Shown: positions 57,106-64,000 of the stretch, one piece after another | How positions within the stretch are numbered: the first letter of the stretch is position 1 | How the letters are laid out: each line of letters opens with the position of its first letter | NCBI RefSeq assembly: GCF_018613575.1 | Contig: NZ_JAGGPX010000007.1 | Location: 62,001-126,000, forward strand | DNA: 64,000 bases | Direction of reading: 5' to 3' | Source of the DNA: Planococcus sp. ISL-110 | GTDB taxonomy: Bacteria > Bacillota > Bacilli > Bacillales_A > Planococcaceae | The notes under the pieces: generated by a model | Told to the model about the DNA's origin: nothing | The model's database searches: none | What the model saw: the letters and a program-made list of their open reading frames with translations, nothing else | Position numbers and translations under genes: made by a program

Positions 57106-58005
57106 ATGAGAAAATGGAGAAAAGAATTCAGTTTTATTTCAGCGATACTTATGGTTACTGTACTGACAGCATGCGGGAACACTGATGGCGAATCGGATAG
57201 TGATCAAACAGCTACACAGGTAGAGGAAGGTACTAAAGAATTAACCATCAGCCAAATTAACTGGGCAGAAAATATTGCCGTAACCAACATGTGGAAAGTG
57301 ATTCTGGAAGAAAAAGGGTATGACGTTAAATTGAATGTTTTGAACATGGGTGTGACGATGCAGGCGTTGGAAAGCGGCGATATAGACGCCAGCTTAGAAG
57401 TATGGTTACCAGTCCAGGATGCCAATTATCTGGAGGAATATCAGGATACCGTTAATTTCTCAGAGGCTACTTGGTATGACAATGCAAAAGTAGGACTTAT
57501 TGTTCCAAGCTACGTAGAAGAAGTTAATAGTGTGGAAGACTTAAATGAACATAAAGATATTTTCGGAAGCAAAATTGTTGGTTTTGATCCTGGCGCAGGT
57601 ACGATGGAAGTTACAGAACAATTGATCAAGGACTATGATCTTGACTTTAAATTGCTGCAAAGCTCTGAAGCTGCGATGCTAGCTGAAATCAGCGAAGCAA
57701 TAAAAAATGAAGAACCGATCGTAGCACCACTTTGGAGCCCCCATTGGGTATTCTCCAAATACGATTTGAAATTTTTGGAAGACCCACAAAACACATTTGG
57801 TGGGATAGAAAAAATTCACCATGCTACCAGACAGGGATTTGAAGAAGATCACCCAGAAGTAAGTGAGTGGTTGAAGAATTGGAAGATGGAAGATGAACAA
57901 ATCGGCGAGCTTATTGAATATGTAGAAAGTGCTGAAGACCCTTTAGCTGGAGCTACAAAATGGGTTGAAGAGAATGAAGAATTGATTGGCGAATGGGTAC
58001 AGTAA
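57106..58005 (+). CDS. Glycine betaine ABC transporter substrate-binding lipoprotein (OpuAC-like)
   Basis: Extracytoplasmic receptor of 299 residues with lipobox LTAC (C23). The mature domain starts ELTISQINWAENIAVTNMWKVI, then MGVTMQALESGDIDASLEVWLPV, VGFDPGAGTMEV and PLWSPHWVFSKYDL. The Trp/Tyr residues in these segments match betaine-binding aromatic residues of the OpuAC/ProX family. No ATPase or permease gene follows, since a terminator comes next, so it must work with a transporter encoded elsewhere. An AAGGGGAG site precedes the ATG. Confidence 0.92.
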   Translation: MRKWRKEFSFISAILMVTVLTACGNTDGESDSDQTATQVEEGTKELTISQINWAENIAVTNMWKVILEEKGYDVKLNVLNMGVTMQALESGDIDASLEVWLPVQDANYLEEYQDTVNFSEATWYDNAKVGLIVPSYVEEVNSVEDLNEHKDIFGSKIVGFDPGAGTMEVTEQLIKDYDLDFKLLQSSEAAMLAEISEAIKNEEPIVAPLWSPHWVFSKYDLKFLEDPQNTFGGIEKIHHATRQGFEEDHPEVSEWLKNWKMEDEQIGELIEYVESAEDPLAGATKWVEENEELIGEWVQ

Positions 58006-58045
58006 GAACTTGAATAAAAGCTCGATAAATAGAATCTGAACAGAA

Positions 58046-58086
58046 AAAGACTGCTTCCTATCGAAATAGGAAGCAGTCTTTTTTTT
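58046..58086. terminator. Bidirectional terminator
   Basis: Perfect 16-bp stem AAAGACTGCTTCCTAT / ATAGGAAGCAGTCTTT with CGAA tetraloop and T run, between the OpuAC-like and aquaporin genes. Confidence 0.93.
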
Positions 58087-58831
58087 ACTTGCCGGATAGG
58101 TCGATATCCGACTCTCCAGCTACTTCAATCCCTGTCTCTTCTTTTACCACAAAGAAAGATTTAAAAACAAGGGCTGCCAGAGCTGCTCCGATAAGAGGAG
58201 CGACAATGAATAGCCAGACTTGAGCAAGTGCATCGCCGCCAGCAAAAACAGCGGGTGCCAGACTTCTCGCGGGATTTACAGAAGTACCGGTCAACGGGAT
58301 GCCGATAATATGGACCAGCGTCAACGTTAACCCGATGACAATTCCGCCCATATGAGAAGTTGCCTTGCTTGAGGTCACGCCCAAAATGGCCAACACAAAG
58401 ATAAAAGTAAGAATTACTTCTACGACAAGAGCGCCAGTCAGATTTAAACCGACGCCACTCAACTCCCCATAACCGTTTGCGCCAAACCCTTCCAGGCTTG
58501 TCGAACTGGCGTTGACAAAGGCGAGGACCGAGCTTCCTGCGAATGCCCCTAAAACCTGTGCAATTACATATCCCCCAAATTCTTTAACCGTCAGATTGCC
58601 AGACATCAGCACGGCAAGCGAAACCGCCGGATTGACGTGGCATCCTGAAATGTGGCCGATAGCATAAGCGGCTGCTACAATTGAAAGTCCAAAGGCAAAG
58701 GCAATGGCAAGAACGCCAAGAAATCCTGTGTCCGTCCCTCCTGTATAACCGCCCAAAACGACTGCTGCACCGGTGCCTAAGAACACTAAAATAAAGGTTC
58801 CTATAAATTCCGCCAAATATTTTTTCATCAT
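58085..58831 (-). CDS. Aquaporin (AqpZ-like MIP channel)
   Basis: Six-helix channel of 248 residues with both NPA loops: CHVNPAVSLAV and TSVNPARSLAPA. Selectivity-filter context (His in ILVHIIGIPLTGTSVNPARS and Arg after the second NPA) is typical of water-specific AqpZ rather than glycerol facilitators. ATG 58831 is 8 nt from GGAGG; the longer frame adds 17 residues without membrane character. It is placed next to osmoprotectant genes, which fits a role in water flux, but it has its own transcription unit. Confidence 0.92.
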   Translation of the reverse strand: MMKKYLAEFIGTFILVFLGTGAAVVLGGYTGGTDTGFLGVLAIAFAFGLSIVAAAYAIGHISGCHVNPAVSLAVLMSGNLTVKEFGGYVIAQVLGAFAGSSVLAFVNASSTSLEGFGANGYGELSGVGLNLTGALVVEVILTFIFVLAILGVTSSKATSHMGGIVIGLTLTLVHIIGIPLTGTSVNPARSLAPAVFAGGDALAQVWLFIVAPLIGAALAALVFKSFFVVKEETGIEVAGESDIDLSGK

Positions 58832-59164
58832 AATCCACTCCTCCAACCTGAATGAATTTCCAAAAGACTTGCTTCTTCTCATTACATTAAAGCTAGAGTT
58901 CCTGGCATTCAGAAAGTGACATGACCCTTTTCATCCGGACTGCTGCATCATTTTATACAATACGCGTTTTTGAAAGTGTAACTGGAATCCAACATTTTCA
59001 ACTTTTTTTGGCAAGCTATACTCCTTTCCATTTGTTATCTATTGGTTCTTGCCCACCTTCTATCGTCAGTTTTTTTGGGGGAATTCTCTCAGTAATATAT
59101 TTTTGCTTTCATTGTAGTTTTATACCCAAAAAAACGCAAGAAATTCCTTAAGCTGTAAAAACAA
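58832..59164. other. Gene-free stretch upstream of the aquaporin gene
   Basis: AT-rich DNA with no ORF carrying a ribosome site. Probably only the aquaporin promoter lies here; no clear -35/-10 pair is assigned. Confidence 0.4.
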
Positions 59165-59209
59165 AAAAAGGCTCCCCAACAACTCAACGAATTGATGGGG
59201 AACCTTTTT
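59165..59209 (-). terminator. Terminator of the Dus gene
   Basis: AAAAAGG-C-TCCCCA pairs with TGGGGA-A-CCTTTTT (one mismatch) and A/T runs flank it, 35 bp after the stop. Confidence 0.75.
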
Positions 59210-59243
59210 ATGCAAACTGATTTTTTAAGCAGCTATTTGAAGG

Positions 59244-60251
59244 TCAGCTGCTTTCTACAGCTTCTGCCAAATTTTCTGCTTCTATCGCAGCCTCAAAGTC
59301 ATTAAGCAAGGCACGTACTTCATCTGTCTTTTCTGTATACATCAATTGATTTCTCAATTCACCGACGCCACGGACTCCGCGGACATAGATTTTAAAGAAA
59401 CGGCGGAGCGGCTTGAAGGAAATCGGCTCGATTTCTGTGGAATATTTATCGTGAAGATCCAGGTGCAGCCTCAACAGATCAAACAATTCCTTGCTGTCAT
59501 GTTCTTTCGGCTCGATTTCAAAGGCAAACGGATTATGGAAAATCCCGCGTCCGATCATAACGCCATCGATGCCGTATTTATCGGCCAGCTCCTGGCCTGC
59601 CTGGCGATCCGGAATATCCCCATTGATCGTCAGAAGTGTATCCGGCGCTATTTCATCGCGGAGTTTCTTGATTTCCGGAATAAGTTCCCAGTGCGCTGGC
59701 ACTGCACTCATTTCTTTTTTGGTCCGCAAATGAATGGATAGATTGGCGATGTCCTGCTCCAATACATGAGTCAGCCATCCTTTCCACTCGTCCACGTCGG
59801 TGTAACCAAGACGCGTCTTGACACTGACAGGCAATCCGCCAGCTTTTGCTGCTTGAATGATTTCGGCTGCATTGTCAGGGTAGCGGATCAGGCCACTGCC
59901 TTTTCCTTTTGCTGCCACATTTGGCACAGGACAACCCATATTGATGTCAATCCCTTTAAAGCCCTGCTTCGCCATGCCGATACTCATTTCGCGGAAATGC
60001 TCGGGTTTGTTCCCCCATATATGAGCCACCATCGGCTGTTCATCTTCTGTAAACGTCAAACGTCCCCGCACACTGAAAACCGCTTCCGGGTGACAGTAAC
60101 TTTCCGTGTTCGTAAACTCGGTAAAATACACATCAGGCCTTGCTGCTTCAGCCACTACATGGCGAAAAACAACATTCGTGACATCTTCCATCGGCGCTAA
60201 CACAAAAAACGGTCGCGGCAAATCACGCCAAAAATTCTCTTTCATATTCAA
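59244..60251 (-). CDS. tRNA-dihydrouridine synthase
   Basis: FMN-dependent Dus enzyme of 335 residues reducing uridines in tRNA. Motifs: [40 protein letters not shown] (catalytic Cys), [37 protein letters not shown] and [15 protein letters not shown]. It is DusC-like in some features, but the exact target position is not decidable. The start is TTG 60251 (7 nt from AAAGGA) or ATG 60245. It is monocistronic. Confidence 0.92.
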   Translation of the reverse strand: MNMKENFWRDLPRPFFVLAPMEDVTNVVFRHVVAEAARPDVYFTEFTNTESYCHPEAVFSVRGRLTFTEDEQPMVAHIWGNKPEHFREMSIGMAKQGFKGIDINMGCPVPNVAAKGKGSGLIRYPDNAAEIIQAAKAGGLPVSVKTRLGYTDVDEWKGWLTHVLEQDIANLSIHLRTKKEMSAVPAHWELIPEIKKLRDEIAPDTLLTINGDIPDRQAGQELADKYGIDGVMIGRGIFHNPFAFEIEPKEHDSKELFDLLRLHLDLHDKYSTEIEPISFKPLRRFFKIYVRGVRGVGELRNQLMYTEKTDEVRALLNDFEAAIEAENLAEAVESS

Positions 60252-60513
60252 ATTCCAATCCTTTCATTACGGGATGGGGGCCAGCCCTTCATCCAAATAT
60301 TCTTATTGCATCTATACTGACGATTACTAACTATCAACGACATATAACGTCATTCCACTTTTTCTTAACCTTATACAGTTTACACGAATCGCACCTTTGT
60401 GGAAAGTGGCGTGCTTTAAACAGAATATCCTTTTGCAGAAGAGCCACGAACTATTCTGCCGCACTTCAACAACTTGGACCAGAATCACATCAACAACTGG
60501 TTTTCTTCGATAC
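60252..60513. other. Gene-free stretch upstream of the Dus gene
   Basis: No supported ORF or RNA feature. It separates two minus-strand genes. Confidence 0.35.
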
Positions 60514-60546
60514 AAAAAGCGCCAATCCCGATCAACGAGTTGACGC
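60514..60546 (-). terminator. Terminator of the diguanylate cyclase gene
   Basis: On the minus strand GCGTCAA pairs with TTGGCGC (one wobble), then five T. Confidence 0.65.
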
Positions 60547-60578
60547 TCTACCTATTTGGAACTGGCATATGTTGCGTT

Positions 60579-61523
60579 TCACAGGCTAAAAAACTTATAC
60601 GTGTTTTTCCCTGCTGTTTTTGCATCATATAAAGCATGGTCTGCATTTTTAAGAAGCGTCTTTAAATCGCCTGTGTGATTGACCGGATACGTTGCAATTC
60701 CAATACTGGTGGAAAGTTGATAGGCGGCATCCCAAGTACTTAAGCTGTCGAGTACATGTTCCGCCTGCTTGCCCATGTCCTCTCTGCTGGGTAGATAGGG
60801 AAAATGCATGACGAACTCATCCCCCCCTAATCTGATCGCAAAAGCATCTCGGTGTTCATCCGCAAAATTTTGAAGCCTCAACGCGACTTCCTTCAATACC
60901 AGGTCTCCCTCATCATGGCCATGAATATCATTCACCTTTTTAAATCCATCCAAATCAAGAAAGAATAGCACTCCTCCATCTTTGGCACGATCTTCAAAGA
61001 AATTGGCAAGGTAACGTCTGTTGTACAGTTCAGTCAACGGATCTCTGTAAACAGAACGTTCCAGATCCAAATAATAGGAAAACATCCTGACGATTCTTTG
61101 CAGCAACTGGACGCTCTTCGTATCAAAGTTGCTGACTTCATCGTTCACCGCACACAATGTCCCAAATTTCTCCCCATTCATAAAAGAAATTGGAATTCCC
61201 AAATATGACCTGATATTGGCATCTTCGAACACATTTCTTATATCAGCCAAACTGCTTTCTTCCCTCATGTCTTCATATATCAGAGGTTGTTTTTCATCAA
61301 AATCAATGCGGTTGCAAACGGTGTCATTAAGATTTATGACCATTCCTTCAGTTACGAGAATGTTCGTGTCCTCATTTGAAAGTTTGAGAACAACTTGTTG
61401 TGTATCGCTAAGAGAGCTTAAATATATCAATTGATCAGGCAAAATTTCTTTTGCAAGATCCAGTACATCTCTGGCCAACTCATCAAAATTCTTATACATC
61501 TGCAACTCTTGAAATGTCGTCAT
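60579..61523 (-). CDS. GAF-GGDEF diguanylate cyclase
   Basis: Soluble protein of 314 residues: GAF sensor domain (about 15-150; IRSYLGIPISFMNGEKFGTLCAVN) and GGDEF domain (about 155-312). The active-site motif GGDEF is intact at 233-237, with metal Asp in LFFLDLDGFKKVND and DPLTELYNRR at the domain start. It should make cyclic di-GMP from GTP. The inhibitory I-site (RxxD five residues before GGDEF) is absent: the position reads HRDA. The GAF ligand is unknown. It has no signal peptide or membrane helix. Confidence 0.93.
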   Translation of the reverse strand: MTTFQELQMYKNFDELARDVLDLAKEILPDQLIYLSSLSDTQQVVLKLSNEDTNILVTEGMVINLNDTVCNRIDFDEKQPLIYEDMREESSLADIRNVFEDANIRSYLGIPISFMNGEKFGTLCAVNDEVSNFDTKSVQLLQRIVRMFSYYLDLERSVYRDPLTELYNRRYLANFFEDRAKDGGVLFFLDLDGFKKVNDIHGHDEGDLVLKEVALRLQNFADEHRDAFAIRLGGDEFVMHFPYLPSREDMGKQAEHVLDSLSTWDAAYQLSTSIGIATYPVNHTGDLKTLLKNADHALYDAKTAGKNTYKFFSL

Positions 61524-61714
61524 TATAAAGCACCTCGTTTATTATTAAATCACATTTTTATCAACCGAATGTCAAAGGACATATCTTACTATATTTCTTA
61601 AAGTTTAACATACAAAACTAGTAGGTGTTCAACAACTTCAGCGCTTATACAATGACCGAACAAAAATAAATCCACTCTAAAGATTAGGCACTGCCCTTTC
61701 AATCAGAGACAAAT
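61524..61714. other. Gene-free stretch upstream of the cyclase gene
   Basis: AT-rich, no supported ORF; probably the cyclase promoter region. Confidence 0.35.
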
Positions 61715-61752
61715 AAAAAAGGCCGAAACCATTATGGATTCGCCCCCTTTTT
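61711..61752 (-). terminator. Terminator of the DegV-family gene
   Basis: Minus strand CGAA-T-CCAT-A-ATGG-T-TTCG stem followed by GGCC and TTTTTT. Confidence 0.7.
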
Positions 61753-61838
61753 GAAACGTTTATTGAGTTTTTGCCCACCTCAAAAGAGTACATCAGTGCA
61801 ATCTGGCTTCTCGCACATTTAAATTTTATAACGAAAAA

Positions 61839-62684
61839 TCAATAAGTAACCCAACTTAATCCGGTAGTCCTCTCACCCGCATGGACCCCTACGCAAACAC
61901 TAAGTGCAGCAACTTGCACTTTCAACTCTGGAAACTCCTGCAATAGCTCGTTCTTCCAGATTTCTGCGTCAGGGGCGTTATTGCAATGAATAACAGCAAC
62001 TTCCGGCACAGTACCTGTATCCATATCCGCACGAAGTGAAAAAGTCACCTTGTCTTTTGCTCGTTTATTTAAACGGACTTTTTCTTTCATGACAGGTTTT
62101 CCGTCCTCAAAACTGATGACCACTTTAATGTTCAGCAAATTGCTGACGAATGCTTGTGTTCCCGAAACACGACCACTTTTATGCAATTGGTTCAAGCTCG
62201 AGGGAATAAAAGACAGCTTTGATTTAGTGGTCATTTCCTTAATCGTTGCCACAACTTCTTCTACGTCTTTACCATCAGCCAGCAGCTCATCACCGATTTC
62301 AATCATTTTAACCATCGGAAAAGACCCGATTTTCGAATCAATCGGATACACTTTAAAGCCTGTCATCTTTGCAGCTGTCTGGGCGCTTTCAAATGTGCCT
62401 GAAAGTCCACTGGATAAGTGTAAAGCAACCGCAAAATCGTATCCTTCTAACTGAAGCTTTTCGTATAAAGAAACCATCTCCCCAATTGCAGGTTGTGAGG
62501 TTTTCGGTGAAACTTTAGATAAGCGTAATTTATCGTAAAACTCCCCTTGTGTAAGATCGATGGATTCCCTAAATGACCCATCGGAAAAAACAACACTAAG
62601 TGGCAGGATATGTACATTGTGTTTTCGGATGAAAACATCATCTAGTTGCGCAGCTGTATCCGTAATCCAAGCTATTCTTTTCAT
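61839..62684 (-). CDS. DegV family protein (fatty-acid-binding, FakB-like)
   Basis: Protein of 281 residues. KRIAWITDTAAQLDD at the N-terminus, KVSPKTSQPAIGEM and LHLSSGLSGTFESAQTAA contain the conserved Thr/Ser residues that bind a fatty acid carboxylate in DegV/FakB proteins. YPIDSKIGSFPMVKMIE and HAGERTTGLSWV (C-terminal His-Ala-Gly) are also typical. These proteins present fatty acids to FakA kinase for incorporation into lipids. ATG 62684 follows GAGGAG; the frame is open eight codons upstream. The gene is monocistronic. Confidence 0.93.
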   Translation of the reverse strand: MKRIAWITDTAAQLDDVFIRKHNVHILPLSVVFSDGSFRESIDLTQGEFYDKLRLSKVSPKTSQPAIGEMVSLYEKLQLEGYDFAVALHLSSGLSGTFESAQTAAKMTGFKVYPIDSKIGSFPMVKMIEIGDELLADGKDVEEVVATIKEMTTKSKLSFIPSSLNQLHKSGRVSGTQAFVSNLLNIKVVISFEDGKPVMKEKVRLNKRAKDKVTFSLRADMDTGTVPEVAVIHCNNAPDAEIWKNELLQEFPELKVQVAALSVCVGVHAGERTTGLSWVTY

Positions 62685-62842
62685 TAAAAATTTCTCCTCT
62701 AAATGCAAATTTAGTATCGGAATCAGCCATCTACTCTCGCTAATTTACATGACAGCTCCATAGAGTGCTAGTGACAGTTGTCATATTAAGTTGAAATATT
62801 GAAAGCGGTGCCATATTTTGAACATATATCGTTTTTCCTACT

Positions 62843-62884
62843 AAAAAACAGCCAGCATACTCACGGTGAGATGCTGGCTGTTTT
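62843..62884 (-). terminator. Terminator of the BCCT gene
   Basis: Perfect 14-bp stem AAAACAGCCAGCAT / ATGCTGGCTGTTTT with a 12-nt loop, ending in T on the minus strand. Confidence 0.9.
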
Positions 62885-62922
62885 CAAGTTATTTTATTCT
62901 TCGTCGCAAAAATCATTTCTAT

Positions 62923-64000
62923 TTATACGCCTTTTAATGGGTTTGTCCCCATTGCTCTACTCTTCGATTTAGCGCTTTTGCCAAACTGATCTTCAAACAT
63001 GATTTTCGCAGCTTTTGGTGCTGCCCAGAACGTCGGCAATAACAGCAACGAAACGGGAATGGCTGTAACGACAATAAACGATTGTATAGCTTGAATACCA
63101 CCTTCACTAATCATTAAGAGCACAATTGCTACAGCACCCATAATAATTGACCAAAAAACACGCATAATTTTTGGCGGATGACCATTGCCTGTGATGGCAA
63201 CCGAAATGGTATACGCCATCGAGTCGGCTGTCGTGACAACAAATAAAATAGTGACAAGTAAGAACAGCGGAGCTATAACTGAACTAAGTGGCAATTGTTG
63301 CGTAATGGCCACCATTGCAGCTGGCATACCCGAAGTGTTTAATGCATCTGATACAATCCCTGGCTGAGAAAGTTCGTAAAACATCCCTGTTCCGCCAACA
63401 ACCGTAAACCAAAATGCGGTGACGGTTGGCGCAATAATAGAAACCGCAAAAATCAACTCACGAATCGTGCGTCCACGTGTAATGGTAGCAATGAAAATCG
63501 CCATCATTGGTCCGTACCCAAGGAACCAGCCCCAGAAAAAGACGGTCCAATAACCTAACCAATCAGAATCCCCGCGAAACGTACTCATTGCCAGGAATTC
63601 CTGAAGGTGAACCCCAGTTGCTGCAAGAAACGTATCAAAGATAAATCCGCCTGGCCCTAACACTAAAATGGCGACCATTAAAACGAGTGTAATAATGATA
63701 TTCAAATTGCTTAGAAATTGTATTCCTTTACGCAAACCTGTAATAGCTGAAATTGTTGCAATCGCTACTACAACGATGATGATCATCACTTGCGTAAACA
63801 AGTTATTCGGCACTCCGAACAATGCTTCCATCCCGTACGCGGCTTGCAAGCCAAGAAAACCAATAGGTCCAATCGTTCCGGCTGCGACCGCAATCACTGC
63901 AGATGCATCGATAATCGTACCCAATGCACTGTTTTTCATGATTTTTTCACCAAGCAACGGGTATAGTAACGTACGCGGTTTTAGCGGCATGCCTTTTTGA
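62923..64000 (-). CDS. BCCT family betaine/carnitine/choline-type transporter, 5' end outside the window
   Basis: At least 359 residues of a multi-helix BCCT carrier; the frame runs off the window edge, so the start is missing and the internal ATG at 63990 is not the start. LLYPLLGEKI, the helix-8 region DWLGYWTVFFWGWFLGYGPMM, then FIATITRGRTIRELIFAV and FVVTTADSMAYTISVA are BCCT hallmarks. The usual aromatic box (FYWAWWISWSPF-like) is changed to FFWGWFLGYGPM, so the ligand may differ from glycine betaine. It is placed near choline/betaine genes, which suggests a compatible solute or precursor. Confidence 0.9.
   Translation of the reverse strand, partial: QKGMPLKPRTLLYPLLGEKIMKNSALGTIIDASAVIAVAAGTIGPIGFLGLQAAYGMEALFGVPNNLFTQVMIIIVVVAIATISAITGLRKGIQFLSNLNIIITLVLMVAILVLGPGGFIFDTFLAATGVHLQEFLAMSTFRGDSDWLGYWTVFFWGWFLGYGPMMAIFIATITRGRTIRELIFAVSIIAPTVTAFWFTVVGGTGMFYELSQPGIVSDALNTSGMPAAMVAITQQLPLSSVIAPLFLLVTILFVVTTADSMAYTISVAITGNGHPPKIMRVFWSIIMGAVAIVLLMISEGGIQAIQSFIVVTAIPVSLLLLPTFWAAPKAAKIMFEDQFGKSAKSKSRAMGTNPLKGV

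Noticed and set aside
58921-59151. 76-residue ORF upstream of the aquaporin gene
   Set aside because: No ribosome site, no domain, low-complexity hydrophobic and Ser/Phe-rich translation of AT-rich DNA.

Overview
The window looks like chromosomal DNA of a low-to-mid GC Gram-positive bacterium, most likely a member of the Planococcaceae (Planococcus or a close relative). The basis is strong Shine-Dalgarno sequences, lipobox lipoproteins, SAM-I (S-box) riboswitches, a carotenoid-desaturase-type gene fragment, GbsR/OpuA-style osmoprotection genes and Bacillaceae-type intergenic repeats. The genus is an inference. Most genes lie on the minus strand.

Layout. 1-450: 3' end of a CrtI/CrtN-type FAD desaturase. 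704-4517: a lipoprotein / histidine kinase / response regulator operon, divergent from a YdhK-type (DUF1541) lipoprotein. 4558-8957: a decaying N-acetylglucosamine cluster. nagA, nagB and an HPr gene are intact, but the GntR regulator (nagR type), a SIS-type sugar-isomerase gene and the PTS transporter (EIICB(A)) are wreckage. 8958-12425: a TRAP-TAXI transporter operon (binding lipoprotein, DUF1850 protein, fused permease). 12654-12898: a ktrB gene reduced to its two ends. 13085-20785: redox genes (old yellow enzyme, medium-chain reductase, luciferase-like monooxygenase, katG, secreted MsrAB). 21643-27098: metH and bifunctional metF behind a SAM riboswitch. 27538-31407: a second lipoprotein / response regulator / kinase module with a FixH-type lipoprotein. 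31611-34920: a hypothetical protein, an MFS carrier and threonine synthase.

35014-48263 is a sulfate-assimilation region. One SAM riboswitch precedes cysH, sumT, sirB, a HemD-like gene, cysJ and cysI; a second precedes sat, a sulfate-type permease, cysC and cysQ. sirC lies beside them. Together they give sulfate uptake, activation, reduction to sulfide and siroheme synthesis, and the metH/metF pair uses the product in methionine synthesis under the same SAM signal.

48314-52000: DUF1456, CarD and MarR genes and a broken GH1 beta-glucosidase gene. 52258-58005: choline-to-glycine-betaine genes (betA, betB, gbsR, OpuAC-like binding protein). 58085-64000: aquaporin, Dus, diguanylate cyclase, DegV and a BCCT transporter cut by the window edge.

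Non-coding structure is rich. There are three arrays of a 20-bp-period repeat, MITE-like elements with a TTGAACTAA terminal inverted repeat, GC-rich dispersed repeats on both sides of cysJ, a 124-bp tandem duplication downstream of metH, and many clear intrinsic terminators. Pseudogenes are unusually dense in 5-13 kb.
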